This document shows positions 46,928-60,100 of a stretch of DNA of 64,000 nt, one piece after another. A program made the translations under genes and the position numbers. A model generated the notes under the pieces. That model worked only from the letters and a program-made list of their open reading frames with translations. It was not told the DNA's origin and did not search any database. This DNA comes from Mangifera indica (lineage: Eukaryota > Streptophyta > Magnoliopsida > Sapindales > Anacardiaceae): NCBI RefSeq assembly GCF_011075055.1, contig NC_058139.1, positions 17,505,584 to 17,569,583 of the forward strand, in the 5' to 3' direction. Every line of letters begins with the position of its first letter. Within the stretch, counting starts at the first letter, position 1.

Positions 46928-48266
46928 TGTAACAACCTTAGGTATGTTCTAGGAGCATTTTTATTATTTTTCTAGATTTAGTTTCTAAATCTATAAAGAG
47001 TAGGGCTAAAATTGGCATAAAAAAATTTCATTTTAGCCTAAAGTATAGCGATCTTGTTTTGGAGAGCTTATATAAGGATGATCTTGTTTCTATTCAGGAA
47101 ACCCTAACCACTTGATAATCTTGAAGTGAGACGAGACAATTGGAGGAAGCATCAACAACCAATTTAAGCAAGGGGAAGGCTTTTAGTTGAAGTGAAAGCA
47201 TCTAACAACGAAGAATTAAGGAAAATTGGTGACAAACTCTACTTGCTTGGTGTCCAGGTAAGTGAGAGTGTTTTTTCTACCTTTTCAGATTGATTCTTGA
47301 CTGATTTTCTATTTCTTATGCCTTGGTCATGCATATGAAACTTAGATTAAGGATTTCATGTATTGTGATTGCAAGAAACAATAGGAGTTGGTCACGGATA
47401 GAATACTCATAATAACTTTGATCTTGTTTGATGCCACTAATTGATGAATTGATATTGTGACACTGTTATGGTAAAAAAGCTAGGAGAAAACTTGGCCAAA
47501 AACGGTAAGAATTTAATTCTAGGATATCATATATGGTCACAAACGTACATGGGTTAGAATCATAAAACTTTATAAGGGTGTGTGCTTGTACAAGTATGTG
47601 TGTATGCTCACACGCCCATTCCCAAAAACATGAATTTGTTAGTGGACGAATGTGCAGCAAGTATACATGATTGTCTATGGCTTAATTTGATTTTTGACAT
47701 CACGTACATTCATACGAGAGCTTGTATGACCATATATGGCTAAAAAAGATGATGAATAGTAACTAGAGAGATATATGTCTGTGCACTTGAAGAATGTACA
47801 CTTGTGCATCACTCTTCATGCATGTGTACCATTGAAGAGTTGGGTGTGACTATACATGCCGAGATAAAAAATGTATGCCTATGACTAAATGGGAATGATC
47901 CTATACATAATGCATGTTGTGCACTTGTACATGATCAAGTGCACGACCATACACAAAAGAATTAGGTATGACCATGACTGAAACAATTACAATTGTGCAT
48001 GTCATTGATTGGGATGATTTTGAATGGAATTAAGGTCTGTTGAGGTGTTGAGATATGCCTTAGAGATAGAGATATAAGTTAGGCACTTAGAGATGATTGA
48101 TAAACCCATGTAGAAATAGAATAGACTGGACTGATGTCTGAGTGAGTTTTGAGTGATTAGGTATTAATAGGAATTTGATTATCATAAATGATATGAGATA
48201 AGTCGATACCTATGAGATATAGAGTATGAAATTATGTACTGACCTGACAGAGTACTTATGACCTAG

Positions 48267-48786
48267 TAAGGGTGTGCACGGTTCGGTTTGGTGTGATTTG
48301 ATAGATTTTTCAAACCAAACTAAAAAAATAGTTAGAAAAATTTGCAAACCAAACCAAACTAAAAAAATACAGCTTAGTCCAGTTTGGATTACAATTTGAA
48401 CTATAGTTATCAATATCTTAAAATACATGATACGTATCATATCTCACAATACGATATAATATAGATAAAAAATGATACATATCATAAAGTGTATCGAATT
48501 AATATGATATAGTAAGCGTATTATATGATACAATAAATATCTTACAATACGATACATATTATTGATATGAATTGATAGACTTTTTTAGAGAAAATGATAG
48601 TGCATTGAGGTGTATATGAAAATTTTTAAAATATTAATTACGTGTTAATTATAATATTTTATTATTTTAATTTTTAAAAAGCGTATCATATAATATGATA
48701 TACGATATAGTAAATTAGGATTTTAATATACAATATAACACACGATTCGACTACCATAGTTTAAATCTTTTAAAATCATTCATTTC

Positions 48787-48844
<58 letters not shown>

Positions 48845-49125
48845 ATTTAATAAAATCAACTAAATTATAGTTTTCTAAAACATAATATACACGTGTAAAA
48901 TAAATATTAAATATATATATATATAAAGAAAATGGCAAAATAAATATGAAAAAACAAGTTGTAAACCTAATTGCTTATTGAAAAATTGTCAAACATATCA
49001 TCTAAACTGCAAAACCCAAATTGAAAAAAATAGTTTAGAAAATTCAAACCCAAACCAAATTAAATCATAATTTTTAAGCGGTTTGGTTTGGTTTTATTGT
49101 TTGAACCATTTTATACACACTCCTA
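48267..49125. mobile_element. hAT element inside L1, with a nested insertion
   Basis: Starts TAAGGGTGTGCACGGTTCGG; the right end in reverse complement is TAGGAGTGTGTATAA. Flanks TGACCTAG (48259-48266) and TAACCTAG (49126-49133) match at 7 of 8 positions. Both arms have GGTTTGGTTTGG / CCAAACCAAACC blocks. Between about 48405 and 48770 is a further AT-rich segment with repeated GATACGTATCAT and ATATGATAC motifs and mirrored ends (AACTATAGTTATC versus AACTATGGTAGTC), probably a separate nested element. Confidence 0.7.
48791..48842. repeat. (TA)n microsatellite
   Basis: A long alternating TA tract inside the hAT element. Confidence 0.9.
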
Positions 49126-49895
49126 TAACCTAGGCACACTCATAAATAAGGTATAGTTTGTTGATTGATGCCCTTAGTTAGAGAAAGAATTGTCAGGATC
49201 GTGTATCTATTGATTAGCTTAGGACTTATTAAAACATAGATAATATGATGATTAGGGTCCATAAACTGATATATTAAGATTGCGAGTTTGTGGAAAACCT
49301 TAAGGATTGGTCACTAGAGTGGGTATAGAAATTCCATTTATTTGATTGAGATTCGATCAACTTTAGAATTGAATATAGATAAACTAGGGTTGGGAAATGA
49401 AAGGGATAGATTTGATTGATGGATTGTAGGTTAGATCATTTATACTAACTGAGTGTTTTTTACTCACTTATTTCCTTTGACTTTGCAGGTGAGAGGCATA
49501 AAGGTGGTGATAGCAAAGCGACTAGTTAGTGATGGAATGACATGCAACCAATAGACTCGTTAGATTTCCATTTCATGATTATGATTTAATTTAATAGATG
49601 TTATGGATTTCACATAGTACAAATTGATGATCGTGTTATTTGGATCTTATTATAATGCTTGGGTATTTGATATTTATTTTGGATACTTTATTATTTTGAT
49701 CAATAATAAGACTTATATGTTATTCATTATATCAAGATTTGAGCATGTTGGCTTTGGAATACTTAATGTATATTGATATAGATTTAGTAGCACTTTATCT
49801 CAAGCGATAAGACTTTTGGGGTAAGGTATTACAAGCTATGAGCCAAGTTTAATTAAATCAAAGCATTGTTCAGCTCATAAGCTAGACTGAGTTGT

Positions 49896-52800
49896 TGTAG
49901 TACCCACATGTATGTCTAAGGTATTTACGTCTTTTTGTCTTATGAATGTGTGCATTTTGCATATGTGTTATTTTTTAGGTTGCACGATGATGTGGATAGG
50001 TCACACAACCGTGTATGTGATAGTGAGGGCAAAATAATCTTTTCACGTGTGATGCTCATGAAATTGGCTAAGTATGTTTGACATACACACCTATGTACAT
50101 TAGTGTACATGTCCATGTATGGTCAACGTGTCTGAATATTAAATAAGGATTCGTTTTGCGGTGATTTCAAAAACTGTTATTATTGGGTAACAACATACAC
50201 ACCTATATATATGGTCTACACGCCCATGTATCGCGTGTTACAAATAAAAATAAAATAAATCTAGATGCGTTTTGGCTCATTATTCTTACCTTATTTCCAG
50301 AATACTGAGAAAGTCAAGAGAGTTAAGAAAGCCATTAGAAGTTCATGGGAAAAGATTCTTGCCACGTGAAAATTCCTAAGACAATGGAAGAAAAGTAAAT
50401 GCGGTGTCTTTTTAAATTGATTGAATTATTTGGTTGAATTGAGAAGAAATTGATGTCATGTGTTGATAATTCTTGTTATTTCTAATATGGAATGAGTGTT
50501 TAATAAGTATTTTGTATTTAGGTGAAACATGTTCTTGATCATGTGTGTGTTGAGAAAGGCGATTAGTCATTTTGATGACATCACAAAGTTGTTACTGCCA
50601 TGATTAATTCATCATTAAAATCTTGATGCTTTAATGTAGTTTAAAGGTTAAATTTGTGCAAAGTTATATATCAATTTAGCTTATGTATACAAATAATGTA
50701 GAATTTGGTGATAAGTCAACATTGTATGGTAAGGTACTTTGATAGATTGCATGTTAATGTTAAGTCTTGGATAGAGTATAGTATATTTGATGAGAATAAT
50801 GATTTAAGGATATGTGGATATAAATACTTGATGATTTGGAGTGGTTTTAAAGAAGTAGAAACTGTGTTGGTGGCTAGAAACTACTGTTTGGATGAATTCA
50901 TACTCTATAGATAAAGATGTTACACGCTCATGTATAAGTAGATAGACAACAATATATAATTAGAAAAATAATTCACGTGCTAGGATTAGCCACAAGTATG
51001 TTGACTTAGGAATGGATACATGCTCATTTGGTATAGTACACACAGTCGTGTATGTCACCCTAGATTGCATGCTCGCATTAGCTAATTGTGCAACCATGTA
51101 GGTAAGATTCATACATCCTCGTGTATGGAAGATGCAACCCTATGTATATGTAATGTCGTCAAGTAAGCCCAATAACATTTTAGTCTTTTCTCTTGCTTTT
51201 AAATTGAGTTATTAATGTTTTCTAGAGAGATGCATGCTCGTGTGTATAGGTATACATGACCATGCATCGTTAACAAATTTTAAATTTTGAGATAAGATCA
51301 AAATCATGGCAAAATTGGATGATTTTCATAGATGGGTGACACAACACATGTTTGTGTGTCACGTTCAAAAGGCAAAATAAAAAGAGTGTTTAACCTAATT
51401 TTTAATCACTTTTTCATAAACCCCAGCCCCACATAAGGAGAGAGAAGAGAAAGGAAGATTCTTGACCATTAAAGAGGAGTTAAAATCACTGAAGCCACGT
51501 GAAGAACTATTTGTACACTAGAAGACAAGTAAGTTGGTTCTCCCCTAGTTATTTAAGAAATTGGTTCAAAGTGGCATATGAATTGTGATGTTGATTGGTA
51601 GACTCTTGATGATTTTAAAAGAATTATGATAAATGTTTGTGTGTTAACTGTGCATGAACTTTATTATCTTGAAGTCATGAATCTTGTAAACAATTCAAGT
51701 ACGATAAAGTTGTTTTCTAATGGTGGTAATCATGTGATTCGAGATTATGCATGCCTAGATGAGTTTGTGGTTGAAAGAAAATGCCTACGACTACCTTTAA
51801 ACATGATTAAGCCATGTGTTAACTCTGTAGTATGGAAATTTAGATTTAATATAAAGGATGAATGATATCGACGATTAGGGATTGATGTGTTGATTGTGTT
51901 TATGCATTTATGAATGTGAAAAGTTGATATAAGGTTCTCAAAGGCATATTTGTACACTTGCATGTATGTTGGATTACCAAAAGATAGCCACAAAAGTGTA
52001 GAAAATGGTAAGTTAAATCCTAAATCGTGACACACGACCATATATGGCATTATACACGTTTATGTGTCTTTTAAGCAAAATAGGAAATTCCATCTTTAGC
52101 GTGCTGGTTTTAAAGAAGAGTATACGCAACCGTGTGGTATGAGACACACACCTATGTGTGACTTTCCAAAAATGGATATCATGCTTAAATAAATTAACAT
52201 AAAGGTACACTTTAGGCATATACCTCTATAGTTAGTTAAAAGACCGTTTTACCCTTAGGCTAGGTGCAAGAAAAAGAAAGAAAAAGGAAAGAAAGAATAA
52301 GAGATCTTAGTACAAGGTAGTTAGAGGTAGAAGAAGTGCTTGACAATATGGAAGACAAGACATACCCCATTTGAGTCAAATTCAGGTGAAGAAAGTTAAG
52401 AAAAGTGGTACACATCTAGATAACCACCAACTATGTGCAAAAGTGGCAATATATGTGAAAGTGATAAGGCTTGATACCCATAAGATGCATCATGCACTTG
52501 ACACCAATATGCATTAGCCACTCAGTTTAGTTTAGTCATGGTAAGAGATTATAGCTTTCTAGATAATTCCTCACATGGTCACTAGAATGCATCATCTACA
52601 TACTTGGGGTAGGGGTCATCTTAGAATGATTTTAGATAGCAATTCCATAGCTAGCATATATAGTAAGGGAGGAATTATGACCAATTTTTTCCATGTGACC
52701 ATGATATCACAGTTAGTTAACCCAATAAGTCATATAACATGTGCGCAAGGTACCACAAAAAGTAGACACACAAGGTGTCATACGCTTTCACTAGGGCATT

Positions 52801-55578
52801 ATATATGCCAAGATCAGTTTTAGCCTTAGTGACCTATGCGGATGGCCTATGTCAGGGCACAAAGGTATCAAGTTGTGACCACTCAAAGATTCACTAATAG
52901 AACATCATATTACCAACTTTATGTACTACTTTTAGTGTTGAGAGATTACCAGTTTACTGAGTATCTTTACTTTGTGTTCTTTTATATTGTTTTATAAGTA
53001 AAGGTGAGTAGCCGAACATATGAGGAAGTTAAGCAGCTGCATAAGGGTAAGGGGCAAAATCACCTTTTTGTAGATTTCTTTATATTTATGTATTTTTCCA
53101 TTTTAGTTGCAATTTTATGAGTGATCATGCATAATAACTATTTAGATTGAGTTTTCAGGCATTTTTAGATTATGAGTTTTTTAAGGTTATTTTCCAAGTT
53201 TCACCTTTTTGCATGATTTTAAAGTTAAATATTTGGTGTCATGCTATTTTTTACAGTTTTTAAATTAAGAAGTTAAGTTGTACACGTATTTTAAAATCAT
53301 ATTCAAAATAGAGATATGTATTTGAAGATGGGTGTTACAATATAATTGGAGGAAAATGGAAAAAGAATGTTTGAAACATTAGTAAGTGTTGGATTCAACA
53401 ATGGTATTGACTATTATAGCCCTGTGAAGGATGAATAAAAGGATGGATAAAGAATAAGGCACTAACAAAGGTTGTATGAAATGAGAATTGACATAAATGT
53501 GTCTAACTATGTGGACGATGACATAAACCCATATCAAAGCGATTCTAAGTCGAAAATCAAAACGATGTGTTATCTTACTTTCACCACTAAGCAGTGTGCA
53601 GTGTGGTTACTCTACCAAGCTTAGTGTAGTGTGGACTAATCACTAAGCTATGTGCAGTGTGACTTGTCACCTAGCTATGTGTAGTGTGACTTATCACTAA
53701 GCTCTGTGTGGCGTGATTTAACACCAAGTTATGTGCAATGTGATCATGCCATAAGCTATGTGCAGTGTGATCATGCCACAAGTTATGTGCAACGTGATCA
53801 TCTCACAAGTTATATGCAACATGGTTGCGAAAACATCAGGGCTAGTTTATGTGACCTTTTGTGTGGCTGATGTATACATGACTTCATTGTCATTTTTGGG
53901 TTCCAAGCCATCCTCAAGTCTCCAATGCAACCTTTAAAGCCAAGAAGAATAAAGTTCTAGCAAATCCCAAGCCAAAAGAAGCATTGCACATTCAATTTTG
54001 GCCCAAAACCACTTTTGGGTATAGTCTCATTGCATGCACCCAGGGTCCAAATGAATAGCTTGCTCCAATTGATCCAAAAGTGACTTTGGAAGTCCATCAA
54101 TGACCTAAACATCCAAGCATCATTTTGAGAAACCAAAAATTAGGTTTTAGTTACATTGGAACTAAGTTAAAATTTAGTTGTTTTAGATAGGAAACATAAT
54201 TTCTAAAGTTAAGGAAGAAGCAAATCACTTTTATCTTTAGTTAATTACTACGTATGAGCTTGGTTTAGAATGCATGGCTTAGCTTAATTCAAAGGATTTT
54301 TGAATAAAAAAATTAATAGATTTTGTATTGGAAAGTTCATTTTGCCACCACTTCTTCCCTATATAAAAGGTGGTCATACTTTGTAAAATGGTTGGTTAAT
54401 ATTTTGAATGAAAATTTGAAGAAAGCTTTGTTGGCTTTTATCTCATTTCCTTTATCTAATCATTCTTGGTAGAAGATTGGTGGTGGAAGACCCCGAGGTT
54501 GGTGGAACTTTCCTTTATGCCTTGGTTACATTTTATGTTTCCCTTGAAATCCAAAGTATGAAGACTTGAATGTGTGTTGTATACCTCAGATTACTGTTCA
54601 CAGTGTGTGTTATTTGCAATTTTCAGTTTTTGTCAGCAAAATTTGAAGCTAGTTTTGAATACCTTATTGATTGAGTTGTGGTCGACATTATATACTTTTA
54701 GAAAGCTCTTTGAATACGTTTTCCAATGACATATAATTTGTAAGACTTGGAGGTCATTTGATTGGTTAAAATTGAGAGACAAATTGTTGTTGTGCCAAAT
54801 AAATAGAAATTTTCATAATTGAGTTTGTGTGTTGTTGCATTGTCTTGATGGAAATGCACTAGTGGTTGTGAAAAGGTTGGGCCTAATTGACGTAACCCTT
54901 TGTGTCAGTTTGACTTGAAGCCTAAGTAACATATGTATAGAGTACACCATATAGGTGACATCGAGGATGTCACATACTTTCACGAAGCTTCTAAGACATC
55001 GATATACATCATTTGATACATTTGAGTTTAGGGCACAAGGTGTCGAGATAACTAGATAGGTATTCGAAATGCTGGTGTAAACATCTATAATACCACAATT
55101 AGATAGAACACAAAATGATCTACCTTACATTATCATTGAATTGTTATATGCATAAAGCTAAGAGGTAATTAACTCACTAAGTGTCTTTTATTCACTATGC
55201 ATTCACTATGTTTCCTTGCGATTTTGCAGGTAGGATCATTGAGCAATAGAGCGGTGACAAAGCTAGCGGGTCGCTTGGGATGTTGCATAAGATAGGGGCA
55301 TTTCAATCATTCCATTTTTTAGACTTCTGTTGTTATGTATTTGTGTTAGGATAATTTATGCACTAGCTTTTATGTATGGAAAATTTTAGACACATTGGGT
55401 TTTCATTACATGATATTGATAATATTGAATTATTCCACCTTTAGGGTATATGTAGGAGTATATTTAATACCATGCATTTATAATGATTGATGCATGTGTT
55501 TTAATGATGTCTTAAGTTAACACGTCTCTTAGAATGTATATTTCAGGTAGGGATACATATATGGAATTGGGTGTTACA
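49896..55578 (+). mobile_element. LTR-type insertion L2 with exact 5-bp TSD
   Basis: Starts TGTAGTACCC and ends GGGTGTTACA. GTTGT occurs directly before (49891-49895) and directly after (55579-55583), an exact 5-bp duplication. A second internal LTR-like end, GATGGGTGTTACA, is at about 53339. The first 3.4 kb may therefore be one long LTR and the rest internal sequence plus a partial LTR. It contains CACACG/CGTGTG palindromes, leader-like segments with AAGTAAGT/AAGTAAAT donors at about 50395 and 51530, TATATAAAAGG at about 54360, and the minisatellite at 53590. No gag/pol was readable; short ORFs at 50705 and 51626 match nothing I know. Confidence 0.6.
53590..53835 (+). repeat. 27-bp minisatellite, about 9 units
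   Basis: Head-to-tail units of 27 bp (first unit 29 bp) with consensus like AGCTATGTGCAGTGTGATCA plus about 7 more bases. Units vary by substitution only. There are no spacers, so it is not a CRISPR-like array. Confidence 0.88.
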
Positions 55579-55583
55579 GTTGT

Positions 55584-56569
55584 ACTCTTTCTAGCTTGAG
55601 TTTAGATCGATTTAAAAAACAAGTTAACCCTTCCAACTTTAACATAGATTAAGTTCGAACTAAAATAATTTGAGCCAAGTGCAATTGAGTGAAGTAGGCT
55701 TTCAAAACCGAGTTAGCTTGGTTTGGGTCTTACCATATCCTTTGCTTAAGGTGTTAGTGGTGGAGAAACTTTGTTTGTTGTATTTAAGTGATTATTAAAT
55801 TCAATGATAGTAAGCTTAGTGGCAAACCCATAAATGAAACTTAAGGGAGGTCAAGGTTAGAATAACATGAATAACTTTTAAATTAAAACAAACATATATT
55901 AATGTATTAATAAAACATTTATTAACTAACACATTTACAACTGTCTTCGACGGGGATTTCATCTTTTGAAAGTATTATATAATGACTTCATTATCAATAC
56001 TATTAAATACATCATTCTTTGTATATACAACTAAGTTGTTGTTCAACCATAAATCACTCATTCTATTTCGCAAAAAATTCTTCACAAAAGTCATTATTGA
56101 AAATCAACCAATGAACTAATGGAAACACTTTATCCTTTTTAGTTTCAACCATCATTTTGCAAGATCTCCAATCCCTTAAATTTGACAATAGAACATATAC
56201 TTAAAATTTAAACATCAAATTAAGAATCAAGTGTAATGAGTTTTAAGTTAGAAAAATCTTTTGTATAAGGTTTAACAAGGCGCATCAATTTTTATTTATC
56301 AAAAAACAACAAAATTTTGATTTCGACAAAAACATGTCATATAAATAAGCAACTTCATATTTACCTTATTAAAATGATTATTCAACTCTTGAAGTTGTAC
56401 ATATAAGACACTATGAAAAACTTTAATGTGATAATGATGCATGTTTGTGATACGTTGAGTTTTGTGTTATGATTACCCTAGAATAAAATATTTATCATCT
56501 ATATTTGAAATATCAATGTCATAATTGACACAAAAAAAGAGCAAACTTTCTTTAATAAAGTCTTCTATC
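55584..56569. other. intergenic or TE-derived, no gene seen
   Basis: 55584-55745 has GAGTTTAGATCG, AAGTTCGAAC and ACCGAGTTAGCTTGG blocks like M1-type MITE interiors and may be the remaining part of the MITE broken by L1 and L2. The rest is unclassified AT-rich DNA. Confidence 0.4.
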
Positions 56570-56831
56570 TAGAGTTGGATTCAAATCGAATTAAGCTTGA
56601 GCTTGGCTCATTTCAAAAGAGCTAAGCTTGAATCAAGTTTTGAGCTTGACTCGTTAGTAAAATGACATTGTTTTAATACATATTGATCAAAACGACATAG
56701 TTTTATATCAAATTTTTTAGGTCGCGAGTTTAATAAACCAAACACCTCTAAAACTTAAGCTAAAAAGTATTGAACTTTCATATTTGAGCTCAATTCAGAC
56801 TCGCTTGAGCTTGTGCTTGAATCCATACCTA
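56570..56831. mobile_element. hAT-type MITE (family M1), copy 2
   Basis: 262 bp. Starts TAGAGTTGGATTC and the right end in reverse complement is TAGGTATGGATTC. Flanks CTTCTATC (56562-56569) and CTTCCATC (56832-56839) agree at 7 of 8. The interior has AAATGACATTG and AAACGACATAG blocks. Confidence 0.8.
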
Positions 56832-57127
56832 CTTCCATCCACTACTTCTCATCACTTGTAAAGTTTGCTTACGCACTTCAACCAAATTCATAGCATTGAC
56901 AATATCTTAATCTTTTCTTTGTAGTGCTTAAGAAAGTTTGATTGTAAAGACATGTACATCCTTTATAAAAAATGTACTATAACACCCCCTCTAAAAGTAC
57001 TACCCTTCAGAGGAAGATATCACTACTTAGATTACTTGATCATGCATTCATTTAAAAACATGATTAAACCAATATACAACTTTTTAAGATTACCAAATAC
57101 TCTCATATTATAATCATTAAGCGGAAA

Positions 57128-60100
57128 TGTAACACGCAAAGGTACATCTTGAAGGTAAAATAGTCTTTATGCATGAGTTTAATTGATATATGGATGATTT
57201 AATGTGATTTTGAAGTCAAAGTATGAGTTTTTTGTGACACAAGATTATGTATAACGAGGCTATGCTCATGTGTCGTTGCCATATCAGTTAGATAAGATGG
57301 TTTCCACGTGAATTTCAAATTCAGTGACACACGACAATGTATTTTAGATATAAGCTCATGTGTATTGTATGTAGTTTTAGGTTTAAAAAAGGTATGATGG
57401 CTATGTTTTAGGGATTTTTAGTCCCTAACCTAACGCACGCTCTATCTAGAGATGTTGCCTATGGCTTACAAGTATACAAGTCAATAAAGTAATATAAAAA
57501 GATGTCGGTCCTACAAGGAATGGTTGTCGAGTACTAGTTTGTTTTGTAATTTAAATTAGCTAAAGAAATAAAATGATAAATAAATGAAGTTAACTTAAAA
57601 TTAATTGAAATGTAAACTAACAAGTTAAAATTAATAAAAGAAATAAACATCTAACAAATTAAAAATGAAATACCAATATAAAGAACCTTAGGGTTTATGA
57701 TTTCACTATCAATTACTCAAAAATCTGTAATGACTCTAATTAAAATCAATAGTAAAATGAATTGTTAACGGTTGATTATCCTATTTTACCTAATTCCTCT
57801 CTCAATGTTACTTAGATGTATTAAGATTAAAAACTTATCTACTTTCCTGATATTATACTAATCAAAACCCATTAACTTCTATGACAATCAATTTATCCAC
57901 AAAAGGATTTATATTTATCTCTAAATAAAACCCTAGGTTTAGAAAATGCATGAACTAATTGAATATGTATTTCTCAATATCACACTTCAATCTACAAACA
58001 AACATGGTATTGGGCTCCAACACCAAGCAAGAAGCTAAAAACACAATTACTAAATCAAACATTTATTATCATTGATTAATAATCAAAACTCATTACATAA
58101 TATTTGAAAATTTATAGATTCATTATAAGATAATAAAATTCAAACTACAAGATAAAGTTGAAGAGAGAGACATTTTAAATTAGTAAAAGAAGATGTTAAA
58201 AGAGATAAGAAAAACTCTAAAGTCTTCAAATCTTTGATTTTCTTGGGTCTTCTTTCTTTAATCTTGAATTTTAACTCTTCTACTTGTTTTTTGAAGCTTT
58301 CTCTCTCTAAAAATCCTTTGGACTGTTGTATTTTGCTGATAGTGAAATGGAGAAAATGTAACTTTCTTTTTATATGTTGTCATCCAACTTTATATAAAGT
58401 CTTTTTATTTGCTTCTTTAAGCTTCTATTTTTGTTCTAAAAGGGCTTGAATATCTCTAAAACATCTAAAAATATAATTCAAAGTGAAAATTAAGATAAAA
58501 CCACCAAAAATAAATAAAATTTAAAGAATTTGAAAAAATAAACTAAAATTCACTTTAAAAACATGTTATTATAAACCTTATTTATGTGTATTTCATACAC
58601 ACATCAAAAGAAAGGGAGAGGATTTAAAATCTGATCAACCAACTTTCATGTGATAGTTCCGATGACACTTTTTAGGTGATGTGAAGAAAAGAAAACTAGA
58701 GAGAATGGGGCTTATTTTTGTGTATGGACTTATGCAAACTTGAGGTAAATAGTGCTCTCTTGCATTTTAATAGTTAGTTTAAGCATAATAAATAAGGGAT
58801 CCTAACCCCTATCAATTGTGTTAATTTATGGATTGAATAATTGATATTGAAATTGAGATCATTATGCCTACATGTATTTACATATTATATGATTAGGTTA
58901 AGATACATAAGTATGTATACATATGGTTCCATGTAAAAGTTGTTACTATCAATATTTCTGGTTATGATTGGTGATTTATCTGTTGAGTAAAGTAAAAGTA
59001 TGGATGAGTTATGTCTATTAGTTGTGATGGATGCAAATCAAGGAAATATGTATATGCTTGTGTTATATCATTATTGATATTGGTAATACTGGATCATTGA
59101 TGATGTCTTAAGTAAAATATAATAGTTAGAAAACTGTTGAATTGATGTTAAGGTAATAGAAATCTATAAAGATTTATCTAGAGTTTGATTATAGACTTGT
59201 TCTTTCATTTTCTAGACTCAACACATGGTCATGTGGTATAGGATACACGTCTGCCTACACGAGTACAAGGATTCAGATTGGGTTTTCATTTTTTTAACAA
59301 CCTCTGGATGTCACTAACCAATGAGTAGTCAACTAGGACAAGTGGACTTCTTGTGTGTAGTTTTAGCACGACCATGTATAAGGGTGAAATGACTAGAATA
59401 CCCTTGCAAAGTGGTATAGTTAAGAAAGTGCTAGTATGCATAAGGCATACCCTTGTGTGTATGAGAAAAATGCCACACGGGGAGAGGCCATGAGGAAAAG
59501 ACCGAGTCCAAGTGAATAAAGGGAGACACCCTTGTGTGTCAAGAGGCACACACCTATGTGTTTAAGGCATAATAAAAGAAAAAGAAAGGGAATTAGGCTA
59601 AGAACCTATGAATTATCCCGAGAGCTAGTACATAGATCTCTGGTATACAGTAGTACCCAATATGCCTCAAAGATGAGATTATAGTAAGGCATGAGATATA
59701 CTCAAGGTGGAAGCAAGAACAAGTTGAGTTTAGTCAAGGCTTAAGATGCATACATGTTAAACATTATAAGATTGTTATGAGGAGGCACCATGAATATAGA
59801 ATCTCTATACCTCCCATAGTAGGGCACATCCGTAGTAGGATATTATACCTATAATAGGGTACTACCTCATAGAATAGCCTAGTTAAGACATAACTTTGAT
59901 GTAATGGAACAGAAAGATAGCTCACCTAGTCAAGGTTTCAAATCTCAATATTTAATCCGATCTGATTGGCTTAATATACATTTTTAGTTATAGTTTTTAG
60001 ATATAGATGTTTCTACCAAGTTAAATATGGTCACCTCAGATAGGAATGTAAAGAGAGGTTCCTTAGTAACTGAACAAGACATAGTTTGACCCAATAACAA

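Larger units (their letters stand above)
46928..49833 (+). mobile_element. LTR-like block L1 (diverged long LTR)
   Basis: Starts TGTAACAACC and ends GGTATTACA. Flanks AGTCG and AGCTA differ only by transitions, so a 5-bp duplication is possible but weak. It contains TATATAAGG near 47070, as expected for an LTR promoter, and many short palindromes of the CACACG/CGTGTG type (47580-48000). It resembles L2 and L3 in these features and in a block near its 3' end with GGTGAGAGGCATAAAGGTGG. No ORF of gag or pol was recognised. It is split by an hAT at 48267-49125. Confidence 0.55.

Noticed and set aside
50705..51865. Two short ORFs in L2
   Set aside because: No known retroelement or host domain; both lie in LTR-like sequence and are probably chance frames.
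53590..53835. Regular repeats considered as a CRISPR-like array
   Set aside because: Units are contiguous with no spacers and the context is a plant nuclear genome.
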